From assembly GCA_002914805.1 (NCBI GenBank), contig JXTB01000089.1, forward strand, positions 647,496 to 711,495: a stretch of DNA of 64,000 nucleotides, read 5' to 3'. Position numbers and translations under genes: made by a program. This document shows, one piece after another, positions 23,879 to 36,189 of the stretch. How positions within the stretch are numbered: position 1 is the stretch's first letter; each line of letters opens with the position of its first letter. Under the pieces are notes generated by a model. That model saw only the letters and a list, made by a program, of their open reading frames with translations, had not been told where the DNA came from and did not search any database. This DNA is from Parasponia andersonii. Its lineage: Eukaryota > Streptophyta > Magnoliopsida > Rosales > Cannabaceae.

Positions 23879-24468
23879 CTAGTATGATATATAAGAGTAC
23901 GTAAATATGATTAAGTAATAATATTGTTTAATGCTTAACAAGTTTTGCAAATTCAAAATGGGGACAACACCAGGATTTGATCAATGTCCAAGCACTACCA
24001 AGAAATCATACTACTGATATGATAGCCTCCAAGCTTGTCTAATACTCACCGAGGTTACGTTGAACACTACTTAAGAAGGGAAAGATGAGTGTGACAATAT
24101 AATGCGAGTACGAATCTAATTATCTTTTTAAAAACTTTTTTGACTTCTGATCACATGCATTTTTTTTTGTTTTGCTCAGAACATTTGCATGATTAGTTAT
24201 TCTAAAACTAGTTTACGAATTATATATTTTATATATTCGGAAACTAGCAATCATCTATATATATATATATGTGTGGGGGAGGGGGGTTATACAAAAACCT
24301 GACACGAGTTTATGGACTCTGGATCAACAGTAGGAGAAATGCCACCAACTAATACACTGTGATGATAATATGATACTCATATGTGATCTTATGAGATGCA
24401 CAGTGTGCCCTAATTTTTATTCAAAATCAATTAATATTGTAAGAAATAAGGTAGTATAACGTCTATAA
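23879..24468. other. spacer, nothing recognised
   Basis: AT-rich, with a short TA tract followed by GTGTGGGGGAGGGGGG near 24271. No gene is supported. Confidence 0.45.
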
Positions 24469-25446
24469 TATGACCAAACCCAAAATTCAAACTTGCGTAA
24501 AACAAATATTCAAACAGTCTCAGTGCATAAGACGATGTTCTAATATGTCTCAGAAATAGTAATGAAATCAATTCAAAATAATATATTTGTCATTTTATCG
24601 AAGTTTGAAAATATTGAAAACTTTCAATCAAAACTAGTTTCAAATCATATAATTGAACTTCTATTTCACCCGGATAGCTTAGCCAAATAATCGGGTATTC
24701 TGTACACTTCCTTTGCTCGATTGGATGCTCAATCGATCCTTTGTTAACTACCAAAATTCAAATTTCCAATGAAGGCATGAGTCATTAAAATTGACCTCAA
24801 CATTGCTTCTAGATCGTCAAAATAAACTTTCAGTCGTATTGAATTTACCTATACCATCTCCGGAACGAAAAAAGGCCCCTAGAATTCTTTACAAGACAAA
24901 ATCCAAGCCAGTTGGCAAACAACAACTTCAATAAGTGTGTTATACATGTATTTGAAGCACTTTGTCAAGTATGTTAATGTATAGCACCAGTTGCTTGAAG
25001 GGATGACTGGAGTTTAAAATATCTCATTCGTTTCTCATTCTATCCATCACAACCAAAGGCTAACGAGTTAGTCAATAGAATGGGTCAAGAACTAATAGCC
25101 ATGGCCTAGGAATACCAAATGCAGCACTCTTAGGGCCCAACAGTGATGAGCATGGTAGGAGGAACAAAGGAAGTCAGTGAAGGCAGAATCCTTCATACCT
25201 TCTTATTTCCTTTGTAACAATGTCACAAGGGGTAGTAGTGCCTTGGAGTTTTGTACTTCAGATGGCGATGAAGAAGCAGTTAGGCGAGAGGTTTAAGGGT
25301 TCGATGGTGGTTGTCTTAACCGGCCGATAGTGAGTTAAAAGGAGAGGAACAAAGATCAGAGAAGAAGAGATAGAAATAAAAGGTTTGAAAAAGTTAGCCA
25401 CCATTTAGATTATAATTGGGCTAATTTTATCCAGCTATTGTAACAA
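24469..25446 (-). repeat. possible old Del-like LTR, minus orientation
   Basis: Read on the minus strand, the end ATTTTGGGTTTGGTCATA resembles the LTR end ATTTTGGGTCGTGAGA at 17659. The region near 25340-25200 read on the minus strand has the TCTCTTCTTCTCTG leader and proline/arginine-like GC-rich block seen near the start of the 11-kb LTRs. No target duplication or partner LTR was found. The alternative is unrelated spacer. Confidence 0.3.
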
Positions 25447-27967
25447 AATCCCCCGTTTCAAGCTTCTCTCAATTATATTCTCTGATAATACTTTTCATAA
25501 TTTAGCAAATAAATCCAATAAAAATTAATTGAAATTCCAACTTAAATTAACGATTATTTGCCCTTATTAGAGTTTGCGTTTTTGCAAGCTTTTCATGGGA
25601 TAATTATATTTAGGGGGTCTACTATGCCCCTCCTAATAAGAAAAGGACTCATCAATAAATATTTTTAAAACTAATTCTTATTGTTATAATAGGCATTAAA
25701 AATTATTTCGATATCTTTATTCTCTGACAGACTTTAAAATAAATTATTCTCTAACATATATTGAACTGTTTTTATCTGCGACTTGTAGCATCCTGCACTA
25801 CCGGTCTTGATTCTCATTTTTGTGATGCCTTCGAACTTTTTTGTCTACCTCTTCCTACTTTTTTGACCACTTTCAACTGATAGTCAAAATTTATGACTCT
25901 TATTGAAAATTTTTAACTGTAATCGAAAAAATTTAACCCCCAATTAAATATGGTTGGCCGATTTTCTAATGCTGTTTTTTTCATTTTTGTCTTTTTCAAA
26001 TTTACCGAAATTTTTATATTTTTCAACTATGTTGAAAATATTTGATCAGAGTTGAATTAAGAGTAATATTAAAATTCTGAAATTTCATTAAATAAAAATC
26101 TTAATTATATAAATGATTTATAATTTGTCTATTTTTTATTTGTATGATCAAAATTGGTAACGCTGTACCTTGCGTAAAGAAAGGGACCAATATGTACACC
26201 CTCTTTTCCACACTCTAGAACATTCCAAGAGCTCATCATTAACCTTTCAGTTTTCGCAAATCCAAAAAAACCAGAAGCCCACTATTACATACTCTCAATT
26301 TTCACTGTCTTGAAAATGAGCATCTCAAAGTTGACAGAATACAACGGTTATCTAGAGAGTTTCAAATAGACTAATCTTAAATGCAATAAGAATACTGTAA
26401 CTTTTTTTTTTAAATATAAATTCCTGCATTTAAATATTTCATTACAGTTCCTAGTATTAGCAAACTATTATAGCTAATACTACAGAAATTCTCCCATAAT
26501 TAACAACTTGCCCAATTCCTGATTGGAATAACACAACTAGAATTAACTTCTCCCACAACACTTGATATAAAACTTAAATGTGCGGTACTAGATTAAAAGA
26601 AAAATGGTCCACATATATTAACAAATTTAGTAAGGTCTTTGGGAGGAAACTATTCAACTTTCATAAAGTGGTCCAGTGCATATATTCTCGCTTCATTTCA
26701 TTACCCAATGCTGCTTTTTTTCTTCTTCATATTTTAGAGATATAATAAACCAATAATAAAGTGCCTCTTATTCACACAAGCAATTAATTGACAGAACCTC
26801 GGAACCTAACTCCTTACAATCTGAAGGGAAAAATATGGTGCAAATGCAATTTTGTTGTGTTTCTGTTCGCGTCATCATTGGGCTTTTGACCTTTTTGGTT
26901 GTGAGGAGTGAGGATGGCGTCGCTATGTTCATCCCTAAAAACACACTTTTTCTTTTGCAATCATTAATGTCTATTTATTTTAATAGTTGACTGAATATCT
27001 ACAACAATATTGCCACAAAAATTAAATTAATTCGTATTTTTTTTTTATAAATAAACTGGTATATTTTTTCTTATTGCCAACCTGTGGGTTCTGTTTTTTT
27101 CAACTGGTAATAAAAATATAATCGCTTTTCAGTTTACATGAATATATTTAATGTAATTTATCAATTAAAAATGCCAATTCACTTGGTAAAGTTATGGTCT
27201 TATTGGACAGTAGGCCCTATTGGATAGTTGTCGGAATATGGAGTACGTATCAGTTCTTTTTTGGGCTGTGAAAGTCAATTAGTATTTCACTAACTGAATT
27301 ATATTGAATAATTTAGCTTTCTATGCAAAGGAAACATCATTATATATATATTGAGTAAAGTCACGGGAGGAACTTATTAAAGCCTTGAAAATTGATTGAA
27401 TCCATTTCACTTTTTAATATTATTTAGTGATAATTTTTGGTTCTTGGAATGAGATTACCTATGGACGACCGTCCTACTTTTAGTAGATTAATGGAGAGCC
27501 ATTGCACAAATAAGGTGATTGTTAATGAGTTGAGAATCCTAATGTTCGCATCTTCACGTGTTTAAATGGTAGCTTAGCTATTAACCCACTAAAAGAGCCA
27601 CCACAATAGCGCTTTTACATGGAAACAATGAACCTAGACGGTTTTCTAGGAAAGATCAGAGTAAATGAAACTGTGCTCTCCCCATGCCCAAACATTTTTT
27701 TTTTTTTTTTTTTTCCTTCTTTCTGTTCTGCTTGTCCCTGTGGCCAAACATTGTCACTATTATATAACCAGTGAAAGGATGATATCTCCGCTTTAATTGT
27801 ATAACTAGTCGTTATGTGACGTTTTGCGTGATTTGATATTAATATTGAGATTATGGGTTAATTATTATAATATTTTTTATTATTTTTTTTATTCCACTCA
27901 AGTAGTTCCACTAAATAAAGATTATAAATTAGTTTTTCCACTAAAACCTCGAAATGATCTACTTCTT
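25447..27967. other. AT-rich spacer with one small signal-peptide-like ORF
   Basis: No domain-bearing ORF, RNA gene or element border was recognised. A homopolymer T run lies near 27698-27714. The small ORF at 26835-26990 and a heat-shock-element-like site near 26212 are reported separately as weak observations. Confidence 0.45.
26835..26990 (+). CDS. small ORF, 51 codons, signal-peptide-like N-terminus; hypothetical
   Basis: The peptide begins MVQMQFCCVSVRVIIGLLTF and has a hydrophobic stretch of about 12 residues followed by VVRSEDG, which resembles a secretory signal sequence. It ends in TGA at 26988. No family was recognised, and it may be chance or the first exon of a lost gene. Confidence 0.12.
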   Translation: MVQMQFCCVSVRVIIGLLTFLVVRSEDGVAMFIPKNTLFLLQSLMSIYFNS

Positions 27968-28370
27968 ATTCAAGTTCCTAAACAAAATTAAGCAGCATTT
28001 TATTATTTTCTTTATTCGATTAGTAATTATTACATAAAATAAATAAAATGATAAGTTTTTAAGTAGTTTACTTCTTTTTGAATAATGAATTCCCTTGCTT
28101 AACTTAATTAAATTAAAATAATTCCTCAGAATTAATTAAGAAGGGTTGACTTATATATGCATTTTTCTATTCAAATTCCTAAAGAAAATTAAGCAGTATT
28201 TCATTCTTTTTCTTATTCAGTTAGTAATTATTACATGAAATAAATGAAATAGTAAGTTCTTAAGTAGCCCACGTCTTTTCAAATAATGAATCCCCTTATT
28301 TAACTTAATTAAATTAAAAAAAATTCCTTAGAATTAATTCAGATAGGATTGACTTGTCTATGTATTTTTT
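27968..28370. repeat. direct duplication, 201-bp period
   Basis: The block ATTCAAGTTCCTAAACAAAA at 27968 returns as ATTCAAATTCCTAAAGAAAA at 28169. It is followed in both copies by a GTAATTATTACAT block, a TAATGAATcCCCTT block and an AACTTAATTAAATTAAAA block. The copies differ at many positions. Confidence 0.85.
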
Positions 28371-28794
28371 TTTATTTAATCTTTTAGGTCCATACTTAGG
28401 CTCGATAGTTATGTCACAACATTTTTAAAACTTATATACAATGGATAGTCTCTATCAACCATGACATATATGCTTTTATAGTCTATGTTTGTGAAAGAAA
28501 GGGAATGAAAAAAAACCTCAGATATATGATACATTTGCCTATATATAAACTATATTATAATATAAACATATAATCTAGACATTGTTAATGAAAGAAAAAC
28601 AAAGATAATAGAATCTTATAATCATACATGTATTACAATTTTAAATGCTGACAATTAATTTATGAAGCTTCATATATATATATATATATTCAATATGTAT
28701 TATTTTTTACCTATTTATAAGTTTTGTTTTGCATATTAAAATTCATCTCGCACATTTTTTTCATGGTAAAAGGTGGAGAGAGAAATATTAAATA

Positions 28795-29008
28795 GTAGGT
28801 TTTTATTTTCATTTTTTTTTTCAACTATTCAAATTATGGTACATTCAAATGCTAAAAAATACATACCTATGGATAGGTGAAAAAAAAATCTATAGGATTG
28901 AGTAGGTTTTTATTTTCATTTTTTTTTTCAACTATTCAAATTATGGTACATTCAAATGCTAAAAAATACATACCTATGGATAGGTGAAAAAAAAATCTAT
29001 AGGATTGA
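28795..29008. repeat. direct duplication, 107 bp, two apparently identical copies
   Basis: Units start at 28795 and 28902, both beginning GTAGGTTTTTATTTTCATT and ending CTATAGGATTGA. No difference was noticed by eye, which suggests a recent event. A long TA tract follows. Confidence 0.9.
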
Positions 29009-29009
29009 A

Positions 29010-29012
<3 letters not shown>

Positions 29013-29051
<39 letters not shown>
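29013..29051. repeat. (TA)n microsatellite
   Basis: About 19 uninterrupted TA units. Shorter TA runs occur at 28674-28690, 29438-29457, 30238-30262 and elsewhere. Confidence 0.95.
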
Positions 29052-29054
<3 letters not shown>

Positions 29055-30236
29055 AATACTATTAGTTGGTATTACTGAAAATAAATTAGAATAGGAAGTT
29101 GTGCTTGTTTGTTTAAAGTTAAAGTATACATTAACCTAATTTATAATTAGGTTCAATGTATTATAATATGTATTTATCTCTACATTCAAAAAATAAATAT
29201 ATTTAAGATAATAATAATAATCAATTTATTTTGACGCTATCATTAATGTAAATTAAATATAATATTACATAATACATGTATATATTAGGACCAATTATGG
29301 CATAGAAAAATAATAATAGAACTAATAATTGTATGAAAAAATAATAATTAAATTAGAAATATTTTAAAAATTTTAAAATAGAATACTAATCAAAGAAGCT
29401 ACTACATTTTGTCATTTTTTTACTACTTTAGGCCTAATATATATATATATATATATAGTAACAACAGGGACACCAAAATCTTGCACCAAAAACTCGTACT
29501 AGTGCCATGATATTACTTTTAGCTACATAATTTAGATAATGTGATTAATAGAGATAAGGTTGGCTCTATCACATCATCTAGTGTAAGTTTAAAATAAGAA
29601 GTGATTGAAATACATGCCACATCATTTAGTGTAAGTTTTTGGTATTCCTATCATTATTTAATAGAGATAAGGTTGGCTCTATATTACTACTCATCTTTTT
29701 TAATCTTCAAACTCCTCTCTTAAAAAGACTATCTTAAAATTTGAAAGTTGAACTTTTTCTTAACACACCATTTTTTTAAGTTTTTCGTTTCAAAATTAGT
29801 TATAAATAAGAAATCAAACGAATTTTTTTCTACCATTTTAGAAAATATATTCGTTTGTCTTCTACATCTTTAACCATTTTCTTTGATCACCCCAAAATTC
29901 AATATGTTTTTATTATATTTTATTATAGGAATAGATAGACTAGTTTTAGGATTCAGAATGCTATGATTTTTTTAGTTTTTATAAAAATTGTTTTCTATTT
30001 CTTGCTCTTTCTTTTTTGAGTTATATTATAGGATTTTTAAGAATTAGAGAGAGAGTTAGAGGTCCTGAATATTTTTAATAGTTATTTTAGGATGAGAGCG
30101 AGAGAGAGAGAGAGGGAGTTCTTAAATTATTTTTTAGGATTCTTAAAAATTGTTAGAATTGATTTGGAATTTATAATATATTCATCCATCACTATAAACA
30201 CTTAGGTTAACTAAAAAAGTACTTTGATTGTATAAG

Positions 30237-30270
<34 letters not shown>

Positions 30271-30723
30271 CAACCATGTATAAAGGGTGCATGTGAAGAA
30301 AAAATATATTAGCTGAGATAGGGGTAAAAAAAAAGTAAAGGTTAAAAATACCCCTCTTGAAAATAATTTACCCTTAAAACTTGTTTATCCAAAGAGTATT
30401 TGTGGATGATACAATTACATTTTTATCCATTATTTCAAAAAATAAATATTAATGAAAAATTCTAAAAATAAAACCGTTCCCTCAACCACATAATAATAAT
30501 TGTTCCTTTCCCCGCTATAGTTTTCTCTGTCCAGCCTACATCTCTCTTTTCATTTTCATTTTTTTTAATCTAGCCATCTTGTCTCTCTCACCGTGAAAAT
30601 TGTCTTTCTCCACAATGCCGCACCTCCCTCTTTCTCTCACTCTACCAAGTTGTCTCTCTCAACCAAGAAAGTTGCTTGCAAGTGAAAAACAACATGCAGT
30701 CAAGTAAGATCCATGCCTTAATG
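29052..30723. other. AT-rich spacer with GA tract
   Basis: No gene was recognised. A GAGAGA-rich stretch lies at 30096-30117. The phrase AATAGAGATAAGGTTGGCTC occurs at 29547 and 29661, about 114 bp apart, marking a degraded direct repeat. Confidence 0.45.
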
Positions 30724-31665
30724 TACCACAAGAAAACACGCTTATACCAACAATTTCTTCGGCGAAGATAGTATGTCGTCAATGTAGATTATCACTAAAG
30801 CAATGACAAACAATTATCGTCACTTTCGTTGGCTAAAGGCAAATTATTGAAAGAAAATAACATAGAGATGACATTTATCATCGCTATAGGACCATCTAAA
30901 TCGACGACATTCATTGCTTTAGCTTTGGCGTGCAAAAAGAGCTAAATTTCATGCCCAATATTATTATATATACCTAAATGTGATGGCCAAATATTAATTG
31001 TCATCACTAAAGAGTAACACAAACAATATCTACACCTATAGCAACGAGAAATCTCATTGTATAGGTAGTATAAGTAAGTTTTACTTTTTTAAAAGCATAA
31101 AAGAATAATATCTAAAAATAAAAGAAATTAATTTATTTAGCCTAAATCGACGACATAGTATTAATTAAATTTAATTTAAATATGTAAAAGCATAAAAGAA
31201 ATTATTAAAAATAAAATAAAAATTATTTATTTAGCTTATAGCGACAAATATCATCATTACAGGTTTTGAACGAAATTTTGGGTGCTACTATTTATCTACC
31301 TTAAATTTTGATAGTTTATAGGGATGATTTCCTTTAGCTATAGCGATGACTATAGACTCTGTACAAATAAAACTTTCAGTTTTCTTCTTATTCCTCATCC
31401 ACTCACTTTCTCACACCAATACTCTCTCTCATTCCCTTTCTCGAAACACCATTCTCTCTCTCTCTCTCGCTCCCACTCTCTATCTCTCTCACTTCCTCAG
31501 TCTTCTAGCTCTCTCTCTCTAAGTGTTTTTCAACTGTTTTATTATTAATATTAATTTTTTTTTCATCAAATTTTATATTTTCAGGTTTGGAGGTTTTTCA
31601 TCATTAAAGGTACGTTTTTCTAAACTCGAATTTAGTTAATTGATTTTTCCATTCTTTTTGTAGTT
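30724..31665 (+). mobile_element. probable CACTA (En/Spm-like) terminal region
   Basis: TACCACAAGAAAACACG at 30724 matches the usual CACTACAAGAAAA terminus with two changes. The next 600 bp carry several short degenerate motifs of the type TCATCGCTATAGG, TCGACGACATT and TAGCGATGAC in both orientations, as in CACTA subterminal regions. A CT-rich leader (31440-31520) follows. At the right, TTCTTTTTGTAGTT (about 31652-31665) could be the partner TIR. Whether this is a short complete non-autonomous copy or one end of a larger lost element cannot be decided. Confidence 0.5.
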
Positions 31666-33012
31666 TGAATTTTAATAGTACTTTTATGTTTCTTCACCCA
31701 AGGATTAGGGCAATATATTTTTCTTTTTTTGGAGTTAATAATAAAATATTTTCATCTATTTTATGGAAAATAGAAAAGAGACAAAAGCAAAAGGAGAAAA
31801 TAATAGTATTTTGTTTTAGGATGTAATCAAATGAAAATACACTAACACTTTGCACTTTAGTCCCCTCCTCTCCACCTCCCCCCTTTTGTGGTAATGCAAA
31901 CTTGACCAAATTATGATTGAAAAATTGATGTATATTTTAGACTTGGATATTTTACAACTGTGTTAAACTAATTTTGACATTCCTATATTATTCAATTGAA
32001 TATTATATCTCAATATGTAACAAAAAAAAAAACAATTAGCTCCCGCCCATAGAGTCTTCTCGAGGGACCTTAAGACAATTCAAGAAGATTTCAACAAATA
32101 AATTATATATGATTAGCAAGTAAAATAGACGAAATACAATTGAAACGGGAGAAACAGGGAAAATAGAGAAAAAATAAAATAAAATAAAAAAAATAAAGAC
32201 TAGGAAGATAGAGCTTGGTTGATTGAAAAATAAAATTATTCAACTCATAGGTCACAAGTATGTTACTAATTTTTTAAGTTATAAATCTCTTTCTATATTT
32301 ATATGCATATTAATTAGATTTTATGTTTTTTTTATAAAATCATTAATACTATTAAAATCATAATATCAAAATCTAATGATCCGTATACATCTATAAAATA
32401 AAAATAAAAATCTCCATTAAAACGTCTGCCGTATTTATTTTTTGTATAAAAGCAAAGCATTCGATATTTCACTTGATGCATATATTCCTTTACGAACCCT
32501 TGTACATAAGTACGTGGTCTATTTTCTCTCAATTAATGAAGTCTTTGAAAGACGTTATCTAGGTTTTAACTTGGGAAGCAATAATTTACTTTTTTTTTCC
32601 TTTTTAGGAACAATGTTTACTTTTGTTACTCAGCTTTCCCCGTCAAAGACTTCATAAATACTATGCTATATATACCTACAAATTCATGTACAACAATGCT
32701 ATATAGCCTAAATGGATTTAAAAAAACATCTTTCTGCGATTCGGTCACTATTCATATCTATTCCGTACCTTTGATCCGAAAGAAAGTTTGATAATTCTCA
32801 CTTGTTGTCAATTAATTTGTACTATCTAACTTTGATGTTCTAATTCCAGTCCAACGAGTCAAATATTATGATAGGTGCGTAATAATCATTTTTATTACAA
32901 TCATTTTCATTTAAAATTTTAATGTGATTTGCCATCAATTTACTGTAATAAATTAGGACTAAAACTTAAAATTATTTCGATAATAAAATAGGACAAATGA
33001 TTTGATTAGTAT
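31666..33012. other. AT-rich spacer, nothing recognised
   Basis: Short ORFs here are low complexity. GAAGTCTTTGAAAGACG (32538) and CGTCAAAGACTTC (32641) form a small inverted repeat of unknown meaning. Confidence 0.45.
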
Positions 33013-33017
33013 TAAAG

Positions 33018-33828
33018 TGGTTTCTCACCAGCCGTCCACGTGTCTCTGAACCGCTGATACTGTACTCCCCAACTGTCCACGTGTCCTCGCTATCCCAAAG
33101 TGTTCTGCTCTCTAAACAGGATCGGAGAGGCGAGAGTGGCCACCTGCAAAGACTCTCCGATGCTTAAATCAGTGGTCTATCTTTTATTCAGGGTAGCAAG
33201 GATTTAGTTCTATATGAGTATATATTTATTTCTTGCTCATAAGCTTTTTTATACACTTCTCTTTGTAAGCGTACATGCTCCTCTCGGGAACATATGGTTC
33301 ATATATATATAATCCTGAGATTGTGACCCATGCGAGTCTCAATCTCAGGACTGAGTACCTTTCTCCTCAAAATTTTTCTCAGAGGTCATGGGCCGAGATT
33401 ACCGTGATCTTCTCTGTATCGTTATAGCCTGGTTTCTGCTGCCTCCTACGGCATGAATCTGTCAGTAGTGAGATTTGGACAAATCGTCGTTCTTTCAGGA
33501 CTGCTCACCCCTTGCGCACGCCTATCCAAGCTCGCATTAAATGCTTTGTCCGGGTCTGGAGTTGTGAGTTGCTTTCCACTGTATCATGGTGGAAGACCCT
33601 TATGGCTTCCGACCCCCCAGCTATCGAGATAAGGTCGGATTGGGTCGAGTCTGTCCAAGGTCTGTGATGGACTCGGTCCTAACCTCGGACGACCTAATGG
33701 CCGACTGTGATATCATGAGTGACCCGCATGATCTATTCTGCCACTTAATCTTCCACGTGGCATATGATTAGGGAACGGGGTCTTAGTTCGTTTAAGACCC
33801 ACCATTGTCTTATATGTCCCAACTATCA
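33018..33828 (-). repeat. solo LTR of the Tat family, 811 bp
   Basis: It starts TGGTTTCTCACC, ends AACTATCA and is flanked on both sides by TAAAG (33013-33017 and 33829-33833). From about 33225 it aligns with the 5' LTR at 8845-9463 in the same orientation. No internal retroelement sequence adjoins it, so it is a product of recombination between two LTRs. On the minus strand the block at about 33300-33315 gives a TATA box. Three CACGTG hexamers lie at 33037, 33078 and 33754. Confidence 0.9.
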
Positions 33829-33944
33829 TAAAGAAAACCCTCCGGATCATAAATTTAGAATACTATTATAGAGTATCATTATTGATCAACACTACGTGTT
33901 TGTTCGCTGTTGGTAATTAATAAATTGATTCATATGCAGATAAG

Positions 33945-35321
33945 CAGGTACTTTTCCCATTTAAAAAATTTGATTGATGCCCAGATCTTTAAAAAGACCT
34001 TTCTCTCTCTCTCTCGTCTCCTCCCTCTCATTAACGCACATTTACTGTGCTCAACCAACAACTAACAGGTGCCACCATTTCCCACCAAAACAATGATATT
34101 TTGGTCAGTTTCTTGCCGTACCACCGCCACCAGCCGCTTTGCGCCGAACTACGCCGCAAGAGACCACGACGGGAGCAAGGTCAGACGGCTTATTTTCGGC
34201 GAAGATCCCGACCATTTCACGTGATTTTGAGCTCCATCACCGGAAAATCGGAAGTGCCCAGCCTCTTAGCTCTAGTTTCCGACCGGCTGTCGGTGTTGAT
34301 TAAGCTCCAATGAGCTTTTGGAAACTTTTGGCTCTTTCTCAAATATTTTTGTGGCATTTGTGTTTGGGAGGTTCATATTTTATTGTGATAGCTTACGCGG
34401 ATATTGCTATGAGAAAATTATGAGAACGAATGTTTGGACCGTATAGAATTGAATTTCGGTTTGCGAGATAATCAGATTTGAAACAAATGGTATTTGTAAA
34501 AATATTTTAGAAAGTGGTATTTTTATAATTACTTTTAAAAAGTAATTATTTTGTCCGAAATAATTAGACGAGGTGACAGAGGAGTTATAATCATGAACAA
34601 GTACAGTTTTTGGTATTGAAGTGATGTACTCCGATATAAAAGTTTTTAATTGAAAAGAGGATATTTTTCTAAATATTTCAAAAAATAATACTTTTGTAAT
34701 TTTTAGATTTGAGGCTCGTTTAAGACTTGAGACCTCAAGATAAAGTTCAGACTTCAAATTTGAATTCAGTGAGATCGAAAGACGAACTTTGATGTAAAAT
34801 ACCGATATGTTTGACAAACTTTGATATAAAATATTGATATGTTTCAAAGTAGAACAAATTCTGAGGCATGACACTCGTGAATAATGCTATTTTATGTATC
34901 ATAGGCTGAGTCTCAGTCTGAAACCTAAATTTAACAAGTTATATATCTAAATTTACTATTTTAAACGCTAAAAACATAATGGTAAAGTCTATTTTACCAT
35001 TTGTAGCTCTATTAAGAAAGTCACTCATCAAAGTGAGCTTACAAAATTCTCGAAATAACTTTAGTGAGTACCCAAGTGACTAATAAATTTTTTTTCAAGC
35101 GTCGTTAACTTAGTATAGTTACCATCTCGAGGTAGAAGTTCAAATACTAGTTTTACCTGTTTTGACTTAAATACACATTATGACTAATTTATGAAAAATT
35201 GTGAATAACACGGTGGTTTGATGAACTATTGAAAATCTTGAATTATTCTAGAATTGGATGATTTTCATACATATTTTTAAAATTGTAATTATAAGTGATA
35301 CAATGGGTTATTGCCCATATT
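33945..35321 (+). repeat. left half of a Del-like LTR split by a hAT insertion
   Basis: This follows the same block order as the LTR at 11092-13395: a TTTAAAAAGACC leader with CTCTCTCTCTCG (33998-34017), a GC-rich block with GCCGC motifs (34120-34290), and a segment near 34905-35010 that parallels 11690-11780. It stops at the hAT border, and the rest resumes at 42695. The left limit is approximate. Confidence 0.65.
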
Positions 35322-36189
35322 TAGGATTGTAAATAGGGTAGGTATGGGCTTACCCTGCTCCGTCCCGTTGTTATATTTTTTTTAAAGAGAAATAAATTTA
35401 AAAAAGATTTCCAGAAACAAAATACATACCTTCTTAAGAACATGTATTTTTTTTATTGATGTTGTGTTATCTTTTTAGGATATTTATTTTTTATAAGCTT
35501 TTTAATATATTCCTTATTCATTAGTAACTAATCATTTTGTATTAATATTATGGATTATTACAGAACACATCACAGTTACCGAATAGTATATTGCACTTTA
35601 GAAAATTACATTATTTTTTCCCCTAAAATCATCTAAGAGTATATAATATTATTGATTACTTTAAAATAACACTCTGAATAAAGGACATTACTACTAGATT
35701 TGGTAGATGTGCTTAATTTTCTAGAATGAGTCAGTTATTTCATCATTTAGGCTTAGACCATAGGAGAACCATCCAAAGTCCAAGAGTTCATAATATTTAT
35801 GAGGCTTTCGTCGTCAAAAGACTAGGCCTATAAAAAGTGTACAAACAATTGCAATTAAAAAGTAATGGCATAAACCTAGATAAAGTAACATTGATAGAAA
35901 TCTAACATAATACAACTAAAATTTTCTCCTAATTTTCTAGCTCAATTTCATATAGTTCCTAATCTTCTAGCTCAATTACATATGGTTCCTATGACAAGAA
36001 AATAAAACGAATATTAACCTAAATATAAATAAAGTAACCAAGTAGTCAACATAGCTTAAAAAATAAATCTACTAATGATAAAACTACATCAGTATCTTCA
36101 CTATTCAATGTGAGAATTTTAGCTATTGCTATAAAATAAACTAATATAAACTTGTTAGTGAACAATCATGATAAATTTAAGGAAATATC

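Noticed and set aside
31324..31548. 74-codon ORF rich in Ser and Leu
   Set aside because: It is a CT-rich microsatellite (CTCTCT) read in frame, not a protein.
34407..34874. 155-codon minus-strand ORF
   Set aside because: It lies in LTR sequence related to the 11-kb element, has no recognisable domain and no counterpart in the other LTRs.
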